Positions 43,339 through 52,102 of a stretch of DNA of 64,000 nt are shown here, piece after piece (the stretch's first letter is position 1; every line of letters starts with the position of its first letter). Position numbers and translations under genes: made by a program. The notes beneath the pieces were generated by a model. That model saw nothing but the letters and a program-made list of their open reading frames with translations. It made no database searches and was not told the origin of the DNA. The stretch is taken from assembly GCA_001970955.1 (NCBI GenBank), contig MPUH01000306.1, forward strand, positions 1 through 64,000, given 5' to 3'. The stretch comes from Stentor coeruleus. Taxonomy: Eukaryota; Ciliophora; Heterotrichea; Heterotrichida; Stentoridae.

Positions 43339-43953
43339 ATGGAAGACCAAAGCAGAAAAGTCTGTAGGATCTGCTTCGAAGATGAAACTGAAGAAAAAAA
43401 AGTGATTAGTCCATGTTTATGCAAAGGATCATCAAAATACATACATTTAGACTGCTTAAATGCATGGATAGCATCTCAAGGCGGGATAAAAGATGCAAAA
43501 AAGTGTGAAGTATGCAAATACACCTTCAATGTTGAGGTTAAAAAAGTTAAAAAGTGTGACCCTAGAGAAGGTTTAGCTGAAAATCCTCATTTTTTATGTT
43601 ACTTAGGGATTCTTTTTATGGTAGCATCAATCTTGATAATTTTGATATATGTTATTCTGTCGAAGAATTATATTGATCCTAAAGAGAATATTGTATATTT
43701 TTTAGGTATTTTGTCAATTTTTGTGTTTTCGTTAACTTGCTCATTTGTGATAATTGTAAAATTGATTAAACATTTATGCTGGGTAGATTCAAAAGAAGCT
43801 TATAGGATTTACCCATTATCAAATGAGGATTTAGAGCTTAATACCACTCATATTATCCAATCACAGCCAAGAGAAGCTCAAGGTCATTATGAGCCAGTTT
43901 CTGAAATGCATGATGTTGTAGATGGTAACGAAGTTTTTATAGAGAACAAGTAG
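43339..43953 (+). CDS. MARCH-type RING-CH membrane ubiquitin ligase
   Basis: 204 residues. The N-terminal RING-CH (C4HC3) finger spans about residues 9-64: CRICFEDETEE, CLCKGSSKYIHLDCLNAWI, KKCEVCKYTF. The His-Cys order and the W after the fifth ligand pair are typical of MARCH proteins. Two transmembrane helices follow (about 85-110, YLGILFMVASILIILIYVIL; about 122-145, FLGILSIFVFSLTCSFVIIV), then a cytoplasmic tail. MARCH ligases ubiquitinate membrane proteins and direct their sorting or turnover. ATG start, TAG stop, single exon. Confidence 0.92.
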   Translation: MEDQSRKVCRICFEDETEEKKVISPCLCKGSSKYIHLDCLNAWIASQGGIKDAKKCEVCKYTFNVEVKKVKKCDPREGLAENPHFLCYLGILFMVASILIILIYVILSKNYIDPKENIVYFLGILSIFVFSLTCSFVIIVKLIKHLCWVDSKEAYRIYPLSNEDLELNTTHIIQSQPREAQGHYEPVSEMHDVVDGNEVFIENK

Positions 43954-44106
43954 TATAATAGATCTATTATATAAATAAAAAACATAATTATAATAAACTA
44001 CATCTTAAAAAACCCTAACTATTTTTCTTAAAATCCTTATCAAAGCCTATTAATTCCTTTATAAAATCATATATTCTCCATCATATTACTATATCAATAA
44101 CAATTA

Positions 44107-45030
44107 TCACCTTGATGGTGTCCTTTTGTTACATGCAAGTTTATGATCAGAAATACTCCTTACATGACCTCTTGGTGGTACTTTTGCATTACTCTTACTA
44201 TCTTCTTTTTTCATACTAGCTGAGTTATCTCTCTTAGTCATAGGCGATGAAGTCAATTTAGCCATTTCACTTTCTCCAAGCGATCTCCTATCACTCTTTG
44301 AATATTCCCTAACACTTGGTGACCTTTCAGTCAACTTTTGATTTTTACTTAACTCAAACTTTTTCTTAATCATCTCAACAGTTCCTGAACTTTGAAGTTC
44401 TTTTCCTCTAGGAGGCATCTTATTAATCCTCAATAACTCCTTTTTTATAACCTCACATTCACGAGCTTTTTCTTCTAATAAAGTTCTAAGTTTTATGTTT
44501 TCATACTCAATCTTGTGTAAAATCTTATCCTTTTTATCAACAACTTCAAGCAAATTCCTAACTTTTTCTTCTAATTCTTTACGTGATTTGTCAACTTCAG
44601 GGGATTTGGTGTTTTTCTTGTTTGTGCATTTATCTTCGAGTTCTTTTATAAGATTTTTACCAGAAGCTTCTGATTTTTCTAGTTCATCAATTCGATGCTG
44701 ATGGTTTTCAATATGCAGTTTTAGTTGATGCTCTACACGAATATGAGTTCTTACTTCAGCTTCAAGTTTTTGAAGCATAGTTTCAAATTGTTCGCTTCTT
44801 TGAGCTAGTTCTGCTTTATCTGAACTTTTGTATTCCTTTTTGAATTTTAGAAGGTTTAAGACTAGGTCTTTAAAGTTTTCTAAGGTTTCAGAAGGGTCGA
44901 GTTCTTCGAGGGTTTTTGCTTCTTCAGAGGTTATGCTTTCGTCGTCTAGGTTGCAGTTTGTGACGAATGCGTACTTGAAGAGCTCGTGAAGACCCTTTTC
45001 TATATTATGAACGTCTATTTCAAGATCCAT
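44107..45030 (-). CDS. Coiled-coil protein, unknown
   Basis: 307 residues. Residues 1-70 are acidic and helical. About 70-205 is a coiled coil with a notable segment KLEAEVRTHIRVEHQLKLHI, followed by RKELEEKVRNLLEVVDKKD and LLEEKARECEVIKKELL. The last 90 residues are basic, Ser/Lys-rich and likely disordered (SPMTKRDNSASMKKEDSKSN). Probably a cytoskeletal or ciliary structural protein. The EAEVRxHIRxExQLKLH stretch looks like a conserved signature that could be used for searching. ATG start. The stop overlaps the AT-rich convergent end of the MARCH gene, 153 bp away. Confidence 0.7.
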   Translation of the reverse strand: MDLEIDVHNIEKGLHELFKYAFVTNCNLDDESITSEEAKTLEELDPSETLENFKDLVLNLLKFKKEYKSSDKAELAQRSEQFETMLQKLEAEVRTHIRVEHQLKLHIENHQHRIDELEKSEASGKNLIKELEDKCTNKKNTKSPEVDKSRKELEEKVRNLLEVVDKKDKILHKIEYENIKLRTLLEEKARECEVIKKELLRINKMPPRGKELQSSGTVEMIKKKFELSKNQKLTERSPSVREYSKSDRRSLGESEMAKLTSSPMTKRDNSASMKKEDSKSNAKVPPRGHVRSISDHKLACNKRTPSR

Positions 45031-45559
45031 TACTGAGTATTATAATTAGGGTTTTGGTAAAAGGAATGGTGAAGATATTTGGAAGATATTGTTTGTAATA
45101 ATTATGAGGATTTTAAGGTTGGAGGCTTGAGTTTTATAGGAAAGTGTTGGGGATTTTTAGATTTAATTTTCAGTTAATGTTTAGGAATTAGTTTATATGA
45201 GGGATAATGTTTTGGGTTTGCAGGATTTTGCTTTTTATGATTAAGAATAGATTTTGGTTTTATAAAAACTGTTTATGATTTTGCATAGATTATATATATG
45301 TGTAATTATTGTATGTGGATTATTAATTTATTCTATTAATTGTTTTATATGATTCAAAACAATTCAAAAACATATTATTATACAAACTATAATTAAATCT
45401 ATAATGTATATAAATTATACCTGAATTTTATCCACATAAACTCATAATTGATCCTCTAATTAAATATATCAACCATAGCCTATCCAAATCATTAAATTTC
45501 ATAAACCATCCAATTTTACTCCTTAAATTCCTTACATACTATACTATGAATACAACTAA
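45031..45559. other. Spacer between two - genes, skew switch
   Basis: No gene seen. G/T-rich 45040-45270, C/A-rich 45350-45550, though both neighbours lie on the - strand. Confidence 0.5.
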
Positions 45560-47470
45560 CTACTTTCCTGAAGGTGTAATAAAAGACCAGCCATCAACTT
45601 TCTGATTAATTTTTTCCTCTTCAAGTTTTCCAAAAATTTTCTCCAAAGCAACCCCTTTCGGTACTCTCCTAACAGGTCTATAAGCAGGTGGTGCTACCAT
45701 TTTTTTCATAAATTCATCCCAATTAACAGTAGAAAAATAACTATGTTCTTTAATTTCCTCTGAATCCCGATTAGATGCTCCAAGTCTTTTATTAGGATCA
45801 CGATGCAATAATAATTTTATTAAATTTTTTGTGTTTTCAGACATAGTTTTTGGTAATACAAGTTTCCCTCTTTGTATATTACTAAATAATTGTTCTCGAT
45901 TATTAGAATAATATGGTGGAGTTCCAACAATCATTTCATAAAGAACAACACCTAATAAATACCAGTCAACAGTTCGATCATGTCCTGCCCTTCTGAGCAT
46001 TTCTGGAGCGAGATAAGCGACTGAGCCACAAAATGATCGAGTTTTTTGTCCTTCTTCCATACCTTCTTTTGAAAGCCCAAAGTCAGTAAGTTTTGCATGA
46101 CCATCTGGGTCTAGGACGACATTTTCTGGCTTTAAGTCTCTGAAAATTATCCCATGTTTATGCAGTTCTTCTAGAGCTAAAAGTATTTCTGCTGCGTAAA
46201 AACGAGCTTTTTCTTCAGTGAAATGCTTTTCTCTAGCTAAATGTGTTCCAAGATCACCTCCTGGACAATATTCCATAACAAAGGCAAGTTTTTCTGGTGT
46301 TTGGAATGCAAAATTTAGCCTGACAATATAAGGATGGTTTATACCTGATAATATATTCCTCTCAGCAAAAGCGTATTTGACAAGATTATTCCCTAAAACC
46401 TTATCTTTTCTTAACACTTTAAGTGCGTATTGTTCACCTGTGCTGATTTTTTCCACAAGATAAACCTCACCAAAACTCCCTTTTCCAAGCTGTAAAAGCC
46501 CTTTAAAATCATAAGGGCTTATTTTTATTGCAGGTATCTCAACTTCTTTTTTTAAACTCGCAGTTAAACTTTTCGCTCTTGCATTCGTACTTGGTCTTGA
46601 TACATGGACAATAGGTCGTTCTTTAAATGTTTTCAAATCTTTTTCAGCTGTTGGATGTGCAGCTTTTTCTAACATTTTATGTATTTGGTCTTGTCTAGAA
46701 TTGTGCATATAAGAACTATAAAAAGGGGTTCTTGTATATTCAGTTCTAGGCAATGGTATTGAGAATTTCGCACAATGTTCATTAAAAGCAGTAAAAATCT
46801 CAAACCCAACAGCGACATCAGCAGCAGTTTTCCCAAGATAATTTTTTATCCTAATATCTGGTTTTCTACACAAAAGCCATTTGACAATACTTAAATGTCC
46901 ATTAACACTAGCATAATGTAATGATGTATTATTTTCAATATCAATTGCATTTATATCAGCCCCTTCTCTTATTAAAACTTTAACAACAGGTAAATGACCA
47001 TGCAAACATGCTAAATGCAAAGGTGTCCTTTTCATTGAAGTTCTAGAATCTATATCAGTACCTTCACCTTGGAATATTAAAACTTCACATGCATCTTTAA
47101 AACCTTCACTTGCTGCTATATGTAAAGCAGTCCATTCATCAAGACCTCTTGCATTAGTTTGTGCTATAAGATCATTATAAATCTCTCGATCTAAGAGTTC
47201 TTTACATAAATTTATATCATTGTGTTCTATTGCTTCCCAGAGTTTTACGTTCATTTTACGCTTTTCTTTGTAAAATTCTTCGAGCTCTTGTTGTTTGTAT
47301 TCGAGGTTTAAAACTTTTGCTAGACGAGATGCGTAGGAATCTTTGTTTTCGTCTCTGACATCAACTTCTTCTCCGGTGTCAAGATTTTTTATGACGAAGA
47401 CTCGCTTTACAGGGTTTTGAACGGGTAAACAAGAAAAACTTGAGCTTTGGGTTTTTAGGCGTTGATCCAT
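45560..47470 (-). CDS. AGC-family protein kinase with N-terminal ankyrin repeats
   Basis: 636 residues. Four or so ankyrin repeats occupy about 75-225 (EWTALHIAASEGF, RTPLHLACLHGHL, NTSLHYASVNGHL, GKTAADVAVGFE). After a basic linker, a kinase domain (about 320-580) has Gly loop LGKGSFGEV, ATP-binding Lys351 (YALKVL), the catalytic loop IIFRDLKPEN with Asp445, DFG 463-465, TRSFCGSVAYLAPE with the activation-loop Ser479, and VDWYLLGVVLYEM. An AGC C-terminal tail (about 585-636, FSTVNWDEFM, APPAYRP) lacks a clear hydrophobic FxxF(S/T) motif. AGC kinases act downstream of cAMP, cGMP or PDK1. Ankyrin repeats on an AGC kinase suggest scaffolded targeting. TAG or TAA context: the frame ends TAG. ATG start. 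Confidence 0.93.
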   Translation of the reverse strand: MDQRLKTQSSSFSCLPVQNPVKRVFVIKNLDTGEEVDVRDENKDSYASRLAKVLNLEYKQQELEEFYKEKRKMNVKLWEAIEHNDINLCKELLDREIYNDLIAQTNARGLDEWTALHIAASEGFKDACEVLIFQGEGTDIDSRTSMKRTPLHLACLHGHLPVVKVLIREGADINAIDIENNTSLHYASVNGHLSIVKWLLCRKPDIRIKNYLGKTAADVAVGFEIFTAFNEHCAKFSIPLPRTEYTRTPFYSSYMHNSRQDQIHKMLEKAAHPTAEKDLKTFKERPIVHVSRPSTNARAKSLTASLKKEVEIPAIKISPYDFKGLLQLGKGSFGEVYLVEKISTGEQYALKVLRKDKVLGNNLVKYAFAERNILSGINHPYIVRLNFAFQTPEKLAFVMEYCPGGDLGTHLAREKHFTEEKARFYAAEILLALEELHKHGIIFRDLKPENVVLDPDGHAKLTDFGLSKEGMEEGQKTRSFCGSVAYLAPEMLRRAGHDRTVDWYLLGVVLYEMIVGTPPYYSNNREQLFSNIQRGKLVLPKTMSENTKNLIKLLLHRDPNKRLGASNRDSEEIKEHSYFSTVNWDEFMKKMVAPPAYRPVRRVPKGVALEKIFGKLEEEKINQKVDGWSFITPSGK

Positions 47471-48110
47471 TTTATAATGTTATAAGAATTTGAAGGAAAA
47501 GGGCTTAGGTTTTGATAGAAGGTATTTGGAAAAGAGATGGAAGAATGTGATGATGGGATAATAAAGATGTGGGTTTAGGGTGTTAAAAGGGATTATGGTA
47601 ATTTTTTGAGGTTAGGGCTTTTTAAGAAGGTTTAAGAATTAAAAGAAGGTGTTGATTGTGATAGTAAGGAAAATTATTTGGAGAGTTGTAAAGTAGATTG
47701 TATTTAAAAAAAATAGGTTTAGTAGATATGGTTGATTATTTTGTAGGATTGAGAGAATTTTTTTGAAGGAGATAATGATAGAATATAGAGAAAATTATAA
47801 CTTTTATATAACAACCTGCAATTCAAAAAACTATAAAAACTACATAAAATTATAACTTTTATATAACAACCTGCAATTCAAAAAACTATAAAAACTTACA
47901 TACCACAAGATTCTCATAAAAAAAGTACATAAAACTACAATACTATAAGAGACTTTTACTATTCATAAAACATATAATTTTACATATCCTATTTAAACCC
48001 ACAAACTTTACTATTAATATATTCCTACAATATTCTATGACATTATCTATAATAATCAGTTACTATATAAATTTCATATTTCTAACATAAACGTTTAAAT
48101 TTATATTTAA
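47471..48110. promoter_or_regulatory. Divergent spacer with skew switch and telomere-like fragment
   Basis: Between the AGC kinase (-) and a small protein (+). G/T-rich 47480-47780, including GGGTTTAGGGTGTTAAAAGG (47571-47590), close to the heterotrich telomere G-strand. C/A-rich 47800-48100. Contains the tandem repeat listed next. Confidence 0.55.
47792..47900. repeat. Tandem duplication, 2 x about 54 bp
   Basis: The unit starting AAAATTATAACTTTTATATA is repeated (47792-47845 and from 47846), differing only by one T near the end (ACTACAT versus ACTTACAT). Near identity indicates a recent duplication at the skew-switch point. Confidence 0.9.
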
Positions 48111-48404
48111 ATGGAACTAAAGTTTGAAGAGTCTAACAAACGGTATTACAACCCTAGTACTAGGTCTTTAATGGAAGCTGTGAAGAAAAGAAAATTGAAT
48201 CGGGGAACTGAAAACATTGTCCCATCTCCTAGGCTTATTGGACCACCTGTTAAGGAAGCTTTCCCATGGCCTAAGTCTATAATGTCTGAAGAATTTGAAG
48301 TACTTTCTAAAGAAGCAAGACTTGCTGAGCAGGAAAGACAGTTAAGGATAAACAAAGCTACTTATGAAACAGTTCAAATCGGTTCTATTAAGGAAATAGT
48401 GTAA
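48111..48404 (+). CDS. Small conserved-looking protein, unknown
   Basis: 97 residues, ATG to TAA. Mixed charge with a basic N-terminal half (EAVKKRKLNRG) and Pro-rich centre (PSPRLIGPPVKEAFPWPK), ending in a helix (EARLAEQERQLRINKA). Codon use and composition look coding rather than random. It has its own C/A-rich upstream tract. No family recognised. Confidence 0.6.
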   Translation: MELKFEESNKRYYNPSTRSLMEAVKKRKLNRGTENIVPSPRLIGPPVKEAFPWPKSIMSEEFEVLSKEARLAEQERQLRINKATYETVQIGSIKEIV

Positions 48405-48861
48405 TCTTATAATATAATAAGATAAATACATCAATCTTAGGTTGATTTAACTTATTTCTGATGCTTAAAGAGATAAAAACCAAAAATCAATATTGTTATA
48501 ACAACATAAAGGCAAATATCAAAATCAAAAAAAAATTAATAGTTTATAATCAAATAATACGAAAAATCATCCAAAACTTTAAACCTAAACATTAGCATTT
48601 CTAACAAAAAGCCCTCATCAAACTTCTAAAATTAAATTTCCCCCTTAATCCTTTTAACACTCTTAAACCTAATTTCAAATGCAATTACAATAGCATCTAA
48701 TCCCTATTTTCAACACAATAATACATTGAAAATTTAACAAGATAGATATCACAAGAAGTAAACCCTTAAAATCAAAGGTAATTGTTAAAGAATCAATCGA
48801 ATATGAATGAGTTTAATTTGAAGATATTAATTAAGTATTTGAATATGAGTAACGCTAATTC
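48405..48861. other. Convergent spacer
   Basis: No gene seen. Mixed to about 48470, then C/A-rich and G-poor to about 48780. Confidence 0.45.
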
Positions 48862-49956
48862 TTATATAATAACCTTTGTTCCGTGCTTGAAAAGATAATA
48901 AAGTAGTTTATACCTAAAATCATTCATATACTCCGGTTTGACATGAGCTCTTCTATCTAATGAAAGTCTAAAAGCTTGTCTTAGTATATAAATCCCTGAA
49001 TCCACATGGTCATAAACTTCGCTTTCAGTAATATTTTTATAGGTTAATTTTTTTATAAACATACTTTGTATAACTGATTCATCAAGTTGGATTTCTTGTC
49101 TTAAAAAATTAAAAAGCCTATTTTTCATTAGTTTATCTGAACTTTCAATGCCAATTGGGTCATAGTAAAATATTGTTTTTCTTCCAAGGCTACAGACTAA
49201 AAGAGTCCAATACCCAACAAAAACAGGAAATAATATATCACTATATATTTCTTACTCGTATTTCAAAAGATCTTTTGTTATAAGCTTTTCTTCGCAAGGA
49301 GTCTCACCAAATATTTTTTCACAAAGTTGGGTGCTGATAATATACACCCTCTCAAGTGGTTCTTTTTTAAAATTTATTCTAATTTTGTTTCTTTTTTTAA
49401 TATATTTAAGCCCTGCGTTCATTACATTGTTTGTCAAAGGTTGTTCTTGTTTCAACGAACTCAGATCGCTAATACTCAAATCCAATTTTCCAATCCTCAA
49501 AATAATTTGTTCTGGTGATCTGTCGCTATCAAAAACAAGTGTTTTAATTTGTTCAATAATTTCCAATTTAGAAGCTGAACCTTGAGGATTTTTTTGATGA
49601 GTATGTGAAGATGATACTACACCATGATTGTAGACATACATAGGAGATTCGGTTTTTTGTGTAAAAACCGAACAAGGGGATATGATTTTGTTTTTAGGGT
49701 TTTTAACTTTTCTAAAATCTTCAATTTGTTGATTAGTAAGAAGAAAGCCAGGAAGGGTGTTTTTACATATAGCTTTTTTACTCGTGATTTTCTCAAAAGG
49801 GGAAATTTGCCTGTTTGAGTTAAAAGCTTGATGCTTGGCTTTTATAAACATCGGCGACTTAGGTGATTTTTTTCTTATATGGCGAGTTGATGAAGATCTC
49901 ATAATATCTTCTATTTCTATAGGCGGTGGGAGGATTGGCCTATTGATGCCTTGCAT
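48862..49956 (-). CDS. ULP1/SENP-like (C48) fold protein with catalytic residues replaced
   Basis: Two frames are joined by the 15-nt intron GTAAGAAATATATAG (49241-49255). The exons total 1080 nt, giving 359 residues. The first 220 residues are basic and poorly ordered. The C-terminal part resembles the SUMO-protease fold, FVGYWTLLVCSLGRKTIFYY then DPIG, with HVDSGIYILRQ later. In Ulp1 the triad is His (before Trp), Asp 17 residues later, and Cys in DCG with an upstream Gln. Here the His position is Tyr244, the Asp is kept (Asp261, spacing 17), Cys is Ser315 in DSG, and the Gln position is Val309. Proteolysis is therefore not expected. It may bind SUMO or ubiquitin-like proteins. ATG at 49956, TAA stop. 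Confidence 0.7.
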
Positions 49957-50251
49957 TTATGATTATTATAAATTCATATAAATATTATCCTATAACTTGA
50001 ATTTACTGTGTATTTTATTATTGGTAAATACTAATAAAAAGATTTGGTTTCAATAAAGTAGTAATGGTTTAGATTTTGTTTTATTTTAAGGTTTGAGGTT
50101 TAGAGGTAAGAAAAAAAATCCTCAAAAATCTTAATCTAATCCACCACCCCTAACCCACAAAATACAAAAATCCTCATCATACCACAATAAAACCTAAGCC
50201 ACCTTCCAAAAAAACTAAAACAAAAATTTAAACATCTCAATAAAAATCACT
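49957..50251. promoter_or_regulatory. Short divergent spacer with the sharpest skew switch
   Basis: To about 50110 the + strand is G/T-rich (ggtttgaggtttagaggtaag). After an A-run it becomes C/A-rich at once (50119-50220), including CCCCTAACCCA (50147-50157), similar to telomeric C-strand. Holds both promoters. Confidence 0.55.
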
Positions 50252-50752
50252 ATGGCTGAAGAGCCCGTTCTTGACTTTTCCCACTTCCATATCCATCCTA
50301 ACGACATCCAAGAAGCAATGAAAGCTTTCAAATGGTTCCACAGCAAACGTTCAGGTCTTCTCAAACGTGAAGACATCCCCAGATCCTTTGATTCCTTAGG
50401 TCTCAAACTATCTCAGTCCGAAATAACGAAAATGCTCTCATCATTCGACAAAATCGGTGAAATCCATGAAGAAAAGCAACAATTCTCATTACCCGAATTT
50501 CTTCATATAACCCTAAAAAAAATCCATCAAATTAACATGCAAGATGATCTCATGGCTTTATTTCATTTATACGACCTCGATAGAAAAGGTAAACTAAGTA
50601 AAGAAGAAATACAATTCCTAGCTTTCAAACTATTAGCTGACCTACAACTAAGACCTAGTCTAGTTGATGGACTAATTTCTCAGACCTCAAAAGATGTCTC
50701 AGGGCTTATAGATTACAAGCAATTTGTCAGACTTTTAGCACAAGAATTATAA
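50252..50752 (+). CDS. EF-hand protein, calmodulin/centrin-like with degenerate loops
   Basis: 166 residues of calmodulin-like layout: helices IQEAMKAFKWFH, SEITKMLSSFD, LMALFHLYDLDRKGKLSKEE and LVDGLISQTSKDVSGLIDYK. Only loop 3 (DLDRKGKLSKEE) is close to a calcium-binding consensus. Loop 1 (HSKRSGLLKRED), loop 2 (DKIGEIHEEKQQ) and loop 4 (SKDVSGLIDYKQ) lack required acidic ligands. Likely a light-chain-like or adaptor subunit of a cytoskeletal or dynein complex, inferred from family only. ATG start, TAA stop three bases from the stop of the convergent gene. Confidence 0.8.
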   Translation: MAEEPVLDFSHFHIHPNDIQEAMKAFKWFHSKRSGLLKREDIPRSFDSLGLKLSQSEITKMLSSFDKIGEIHEEKQQFSLPEFLHITLKKIHQINMQDDLMALFHLYDLDRKGKLSKEEIQFLAFKLLADLQLRPSLVDGLISQTSKDVSGLIDYKQFVRLLAQEL

Positions 50753-50755
50753 CTA

Positions 50756-51589
50756 TTATAAATTTGAAAATAATTCTTGAAGCTCATCTTTTGGCTTAAC
50801 GGATTTGACTGTTTTTTTCTTTTCTTCTACGATTTTTTCTAATGGTTTTTCAGGTGCTTTTTCTTGTCTTCTAGGCAACTCAGGCTTTTGCTCTTTGTCA
50901 ATAATTTCTTGTCTTGAGAGCATTGAAGATACGGTTACTGGCCTTGATGAGGATTTACAGCTACTACGCATTTCTAGAAACTTCATAAGTTCTTCTTTTT
51001 CTTTACGGATTTTCTCTTCTTCTTCATCGAGTTTTTTTAGTTTTTCTATAGCTTCACGTTGACTTGCTGTTGAGAATTCTGATGCTTTTGAACCTTTTGA
51101 TGGATGTGATGAGACAATGCTTTTGCCAGTTACGCTGCCTGTATTCGACCTATATGAGCCAAGGTCTTTAATCCTACCAAAGGTTTTTTCATATCTTTTG
51201 ATGACTTCTTGAATTCTTTTTTCTTCTTCAGCTTCAATTTCTTCTTTAGACTTTTCATATGATCCAGGCTCAGGGTCTTGTTTTCGAAGGTTTTCAAGTT
51301 CTTCTTCTAATTGGTTTAAACTCATATCGTCAACATTTACGCTGCCTTCATCGTCATTTTTAGGTTTTTTCGACCTAACTTCGGGCTCTTCATCTTTTTT
51401 CTTAGATTGGGATTCAAAATGATGCTTACTTTCTTTAGCTTGGGCATCAAGGAGCTGTTGTAAGGATGGCTTAGGGTTGCATTTTTCTAGCATTTGGAGA
51501 GCTTTTTTGTAGTCTTTTGAGTTTTTTTCTCTTATCGCAGAGTTTAGTAAGGATGAGATTTTTGCGATTCTTAGCTCCTGTTCAGTCAT
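50756..51589 (-). CDS. Charged coiled-coil protein, unknown
   Basis: 277 residues rich in Glu, Lys and Ser. The N-terminus (about 1-45) is a short helical repeat-like region (ISSLLNSAIREKNSKDYKKA, a half-TPR-like pattern). The middle has acidic coiled coil (LNQLEEELENLRKQ, DEEEEKIRKEKEELMKFLEM). The C-terminus is basic/Pro-rich and ends DELQELFSNL. No family recognised; it may be a ciliary or intraflagellar adaptor. Its stop (TAA) is only three bases from the stop of the EF-hand gene on the other strand, so the two transcripts' 3' ends must overlap. Confidence 0.75.
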   Translation of the reverse strand: MTEQELRIAKISSLLNSAIREKNSKDYKKALQMLEKCNPKPSLQQLLDAQAKESKHHFESQSKKKDEEPEVRSKKPKNDDEGSVNVDDMSLNQLEEELENLRKQDPEPGSYEKSKEEIEAEEEKRIQEVIKRYEKTFGRIKDLGSYRSNTGSVTGKSIVSSHPSKGSKASEFSTASQREAIEKLKKLDEEEEKIRKEKEELMKFLEMRSSCKSSSRPVTVSSMLSRQEIIDKEQKPELPRRQEKAPEKPLEKIVEEKKKTVKSVKPKDELQELFSNL

Positions 51590-52102
51590 TTGGCAGTTAA
51601 TTATAGGAATTAAATAAGGCTTTTTTGGTTTAAGAAAAAAAAGGATGGGAGATTTTAATTGAGGAAAAGAGAATTGGGGGATTCGACTTGGGTTTTATTA
51701 AAAATGTTTAAGTGAATTTAGGAATTGAATGTTATGAGAAAGATAACTTAATATGGATATGATTAAGAATACTAGTGAGGGAATAAGGTAGGGTTATATA
51801 TTAATAGAATTTATAAGAAAGGTTATGATGTTAATATGAGATATGAGAGAATTTTTAAGGTAGTTACTTTGAGTATATTTTTTAGTTTAAAGTGTGGTAG
51901 TTTAATTTTTTTTGCTATAAAACTCAGTTGGGTGTGCTTAAAAAAAACTAGATTTTCTAGTAGAAATAAAGTTTTTTAGCTTATATGCAGTATTTTTAAG
52001 CTTTAAGAGAATGTTTATGATTTAAAATCTGTTAGCAAAATTAGAAAACTTAGACTCTGTAAAATATTATAAAGGCTTTTTTTTCTTAAAATATTATTTT
52101 TA
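51590..52102. other. G/T-rich spacer
   Basis: No gene seen. Strongly G/T-rich to about 51900, AT-rich after that, with no C/A-rich half. The missing half lies next to the CEP104-like pseudogene, which fits loss of constraint there. Confidence 0.45.
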
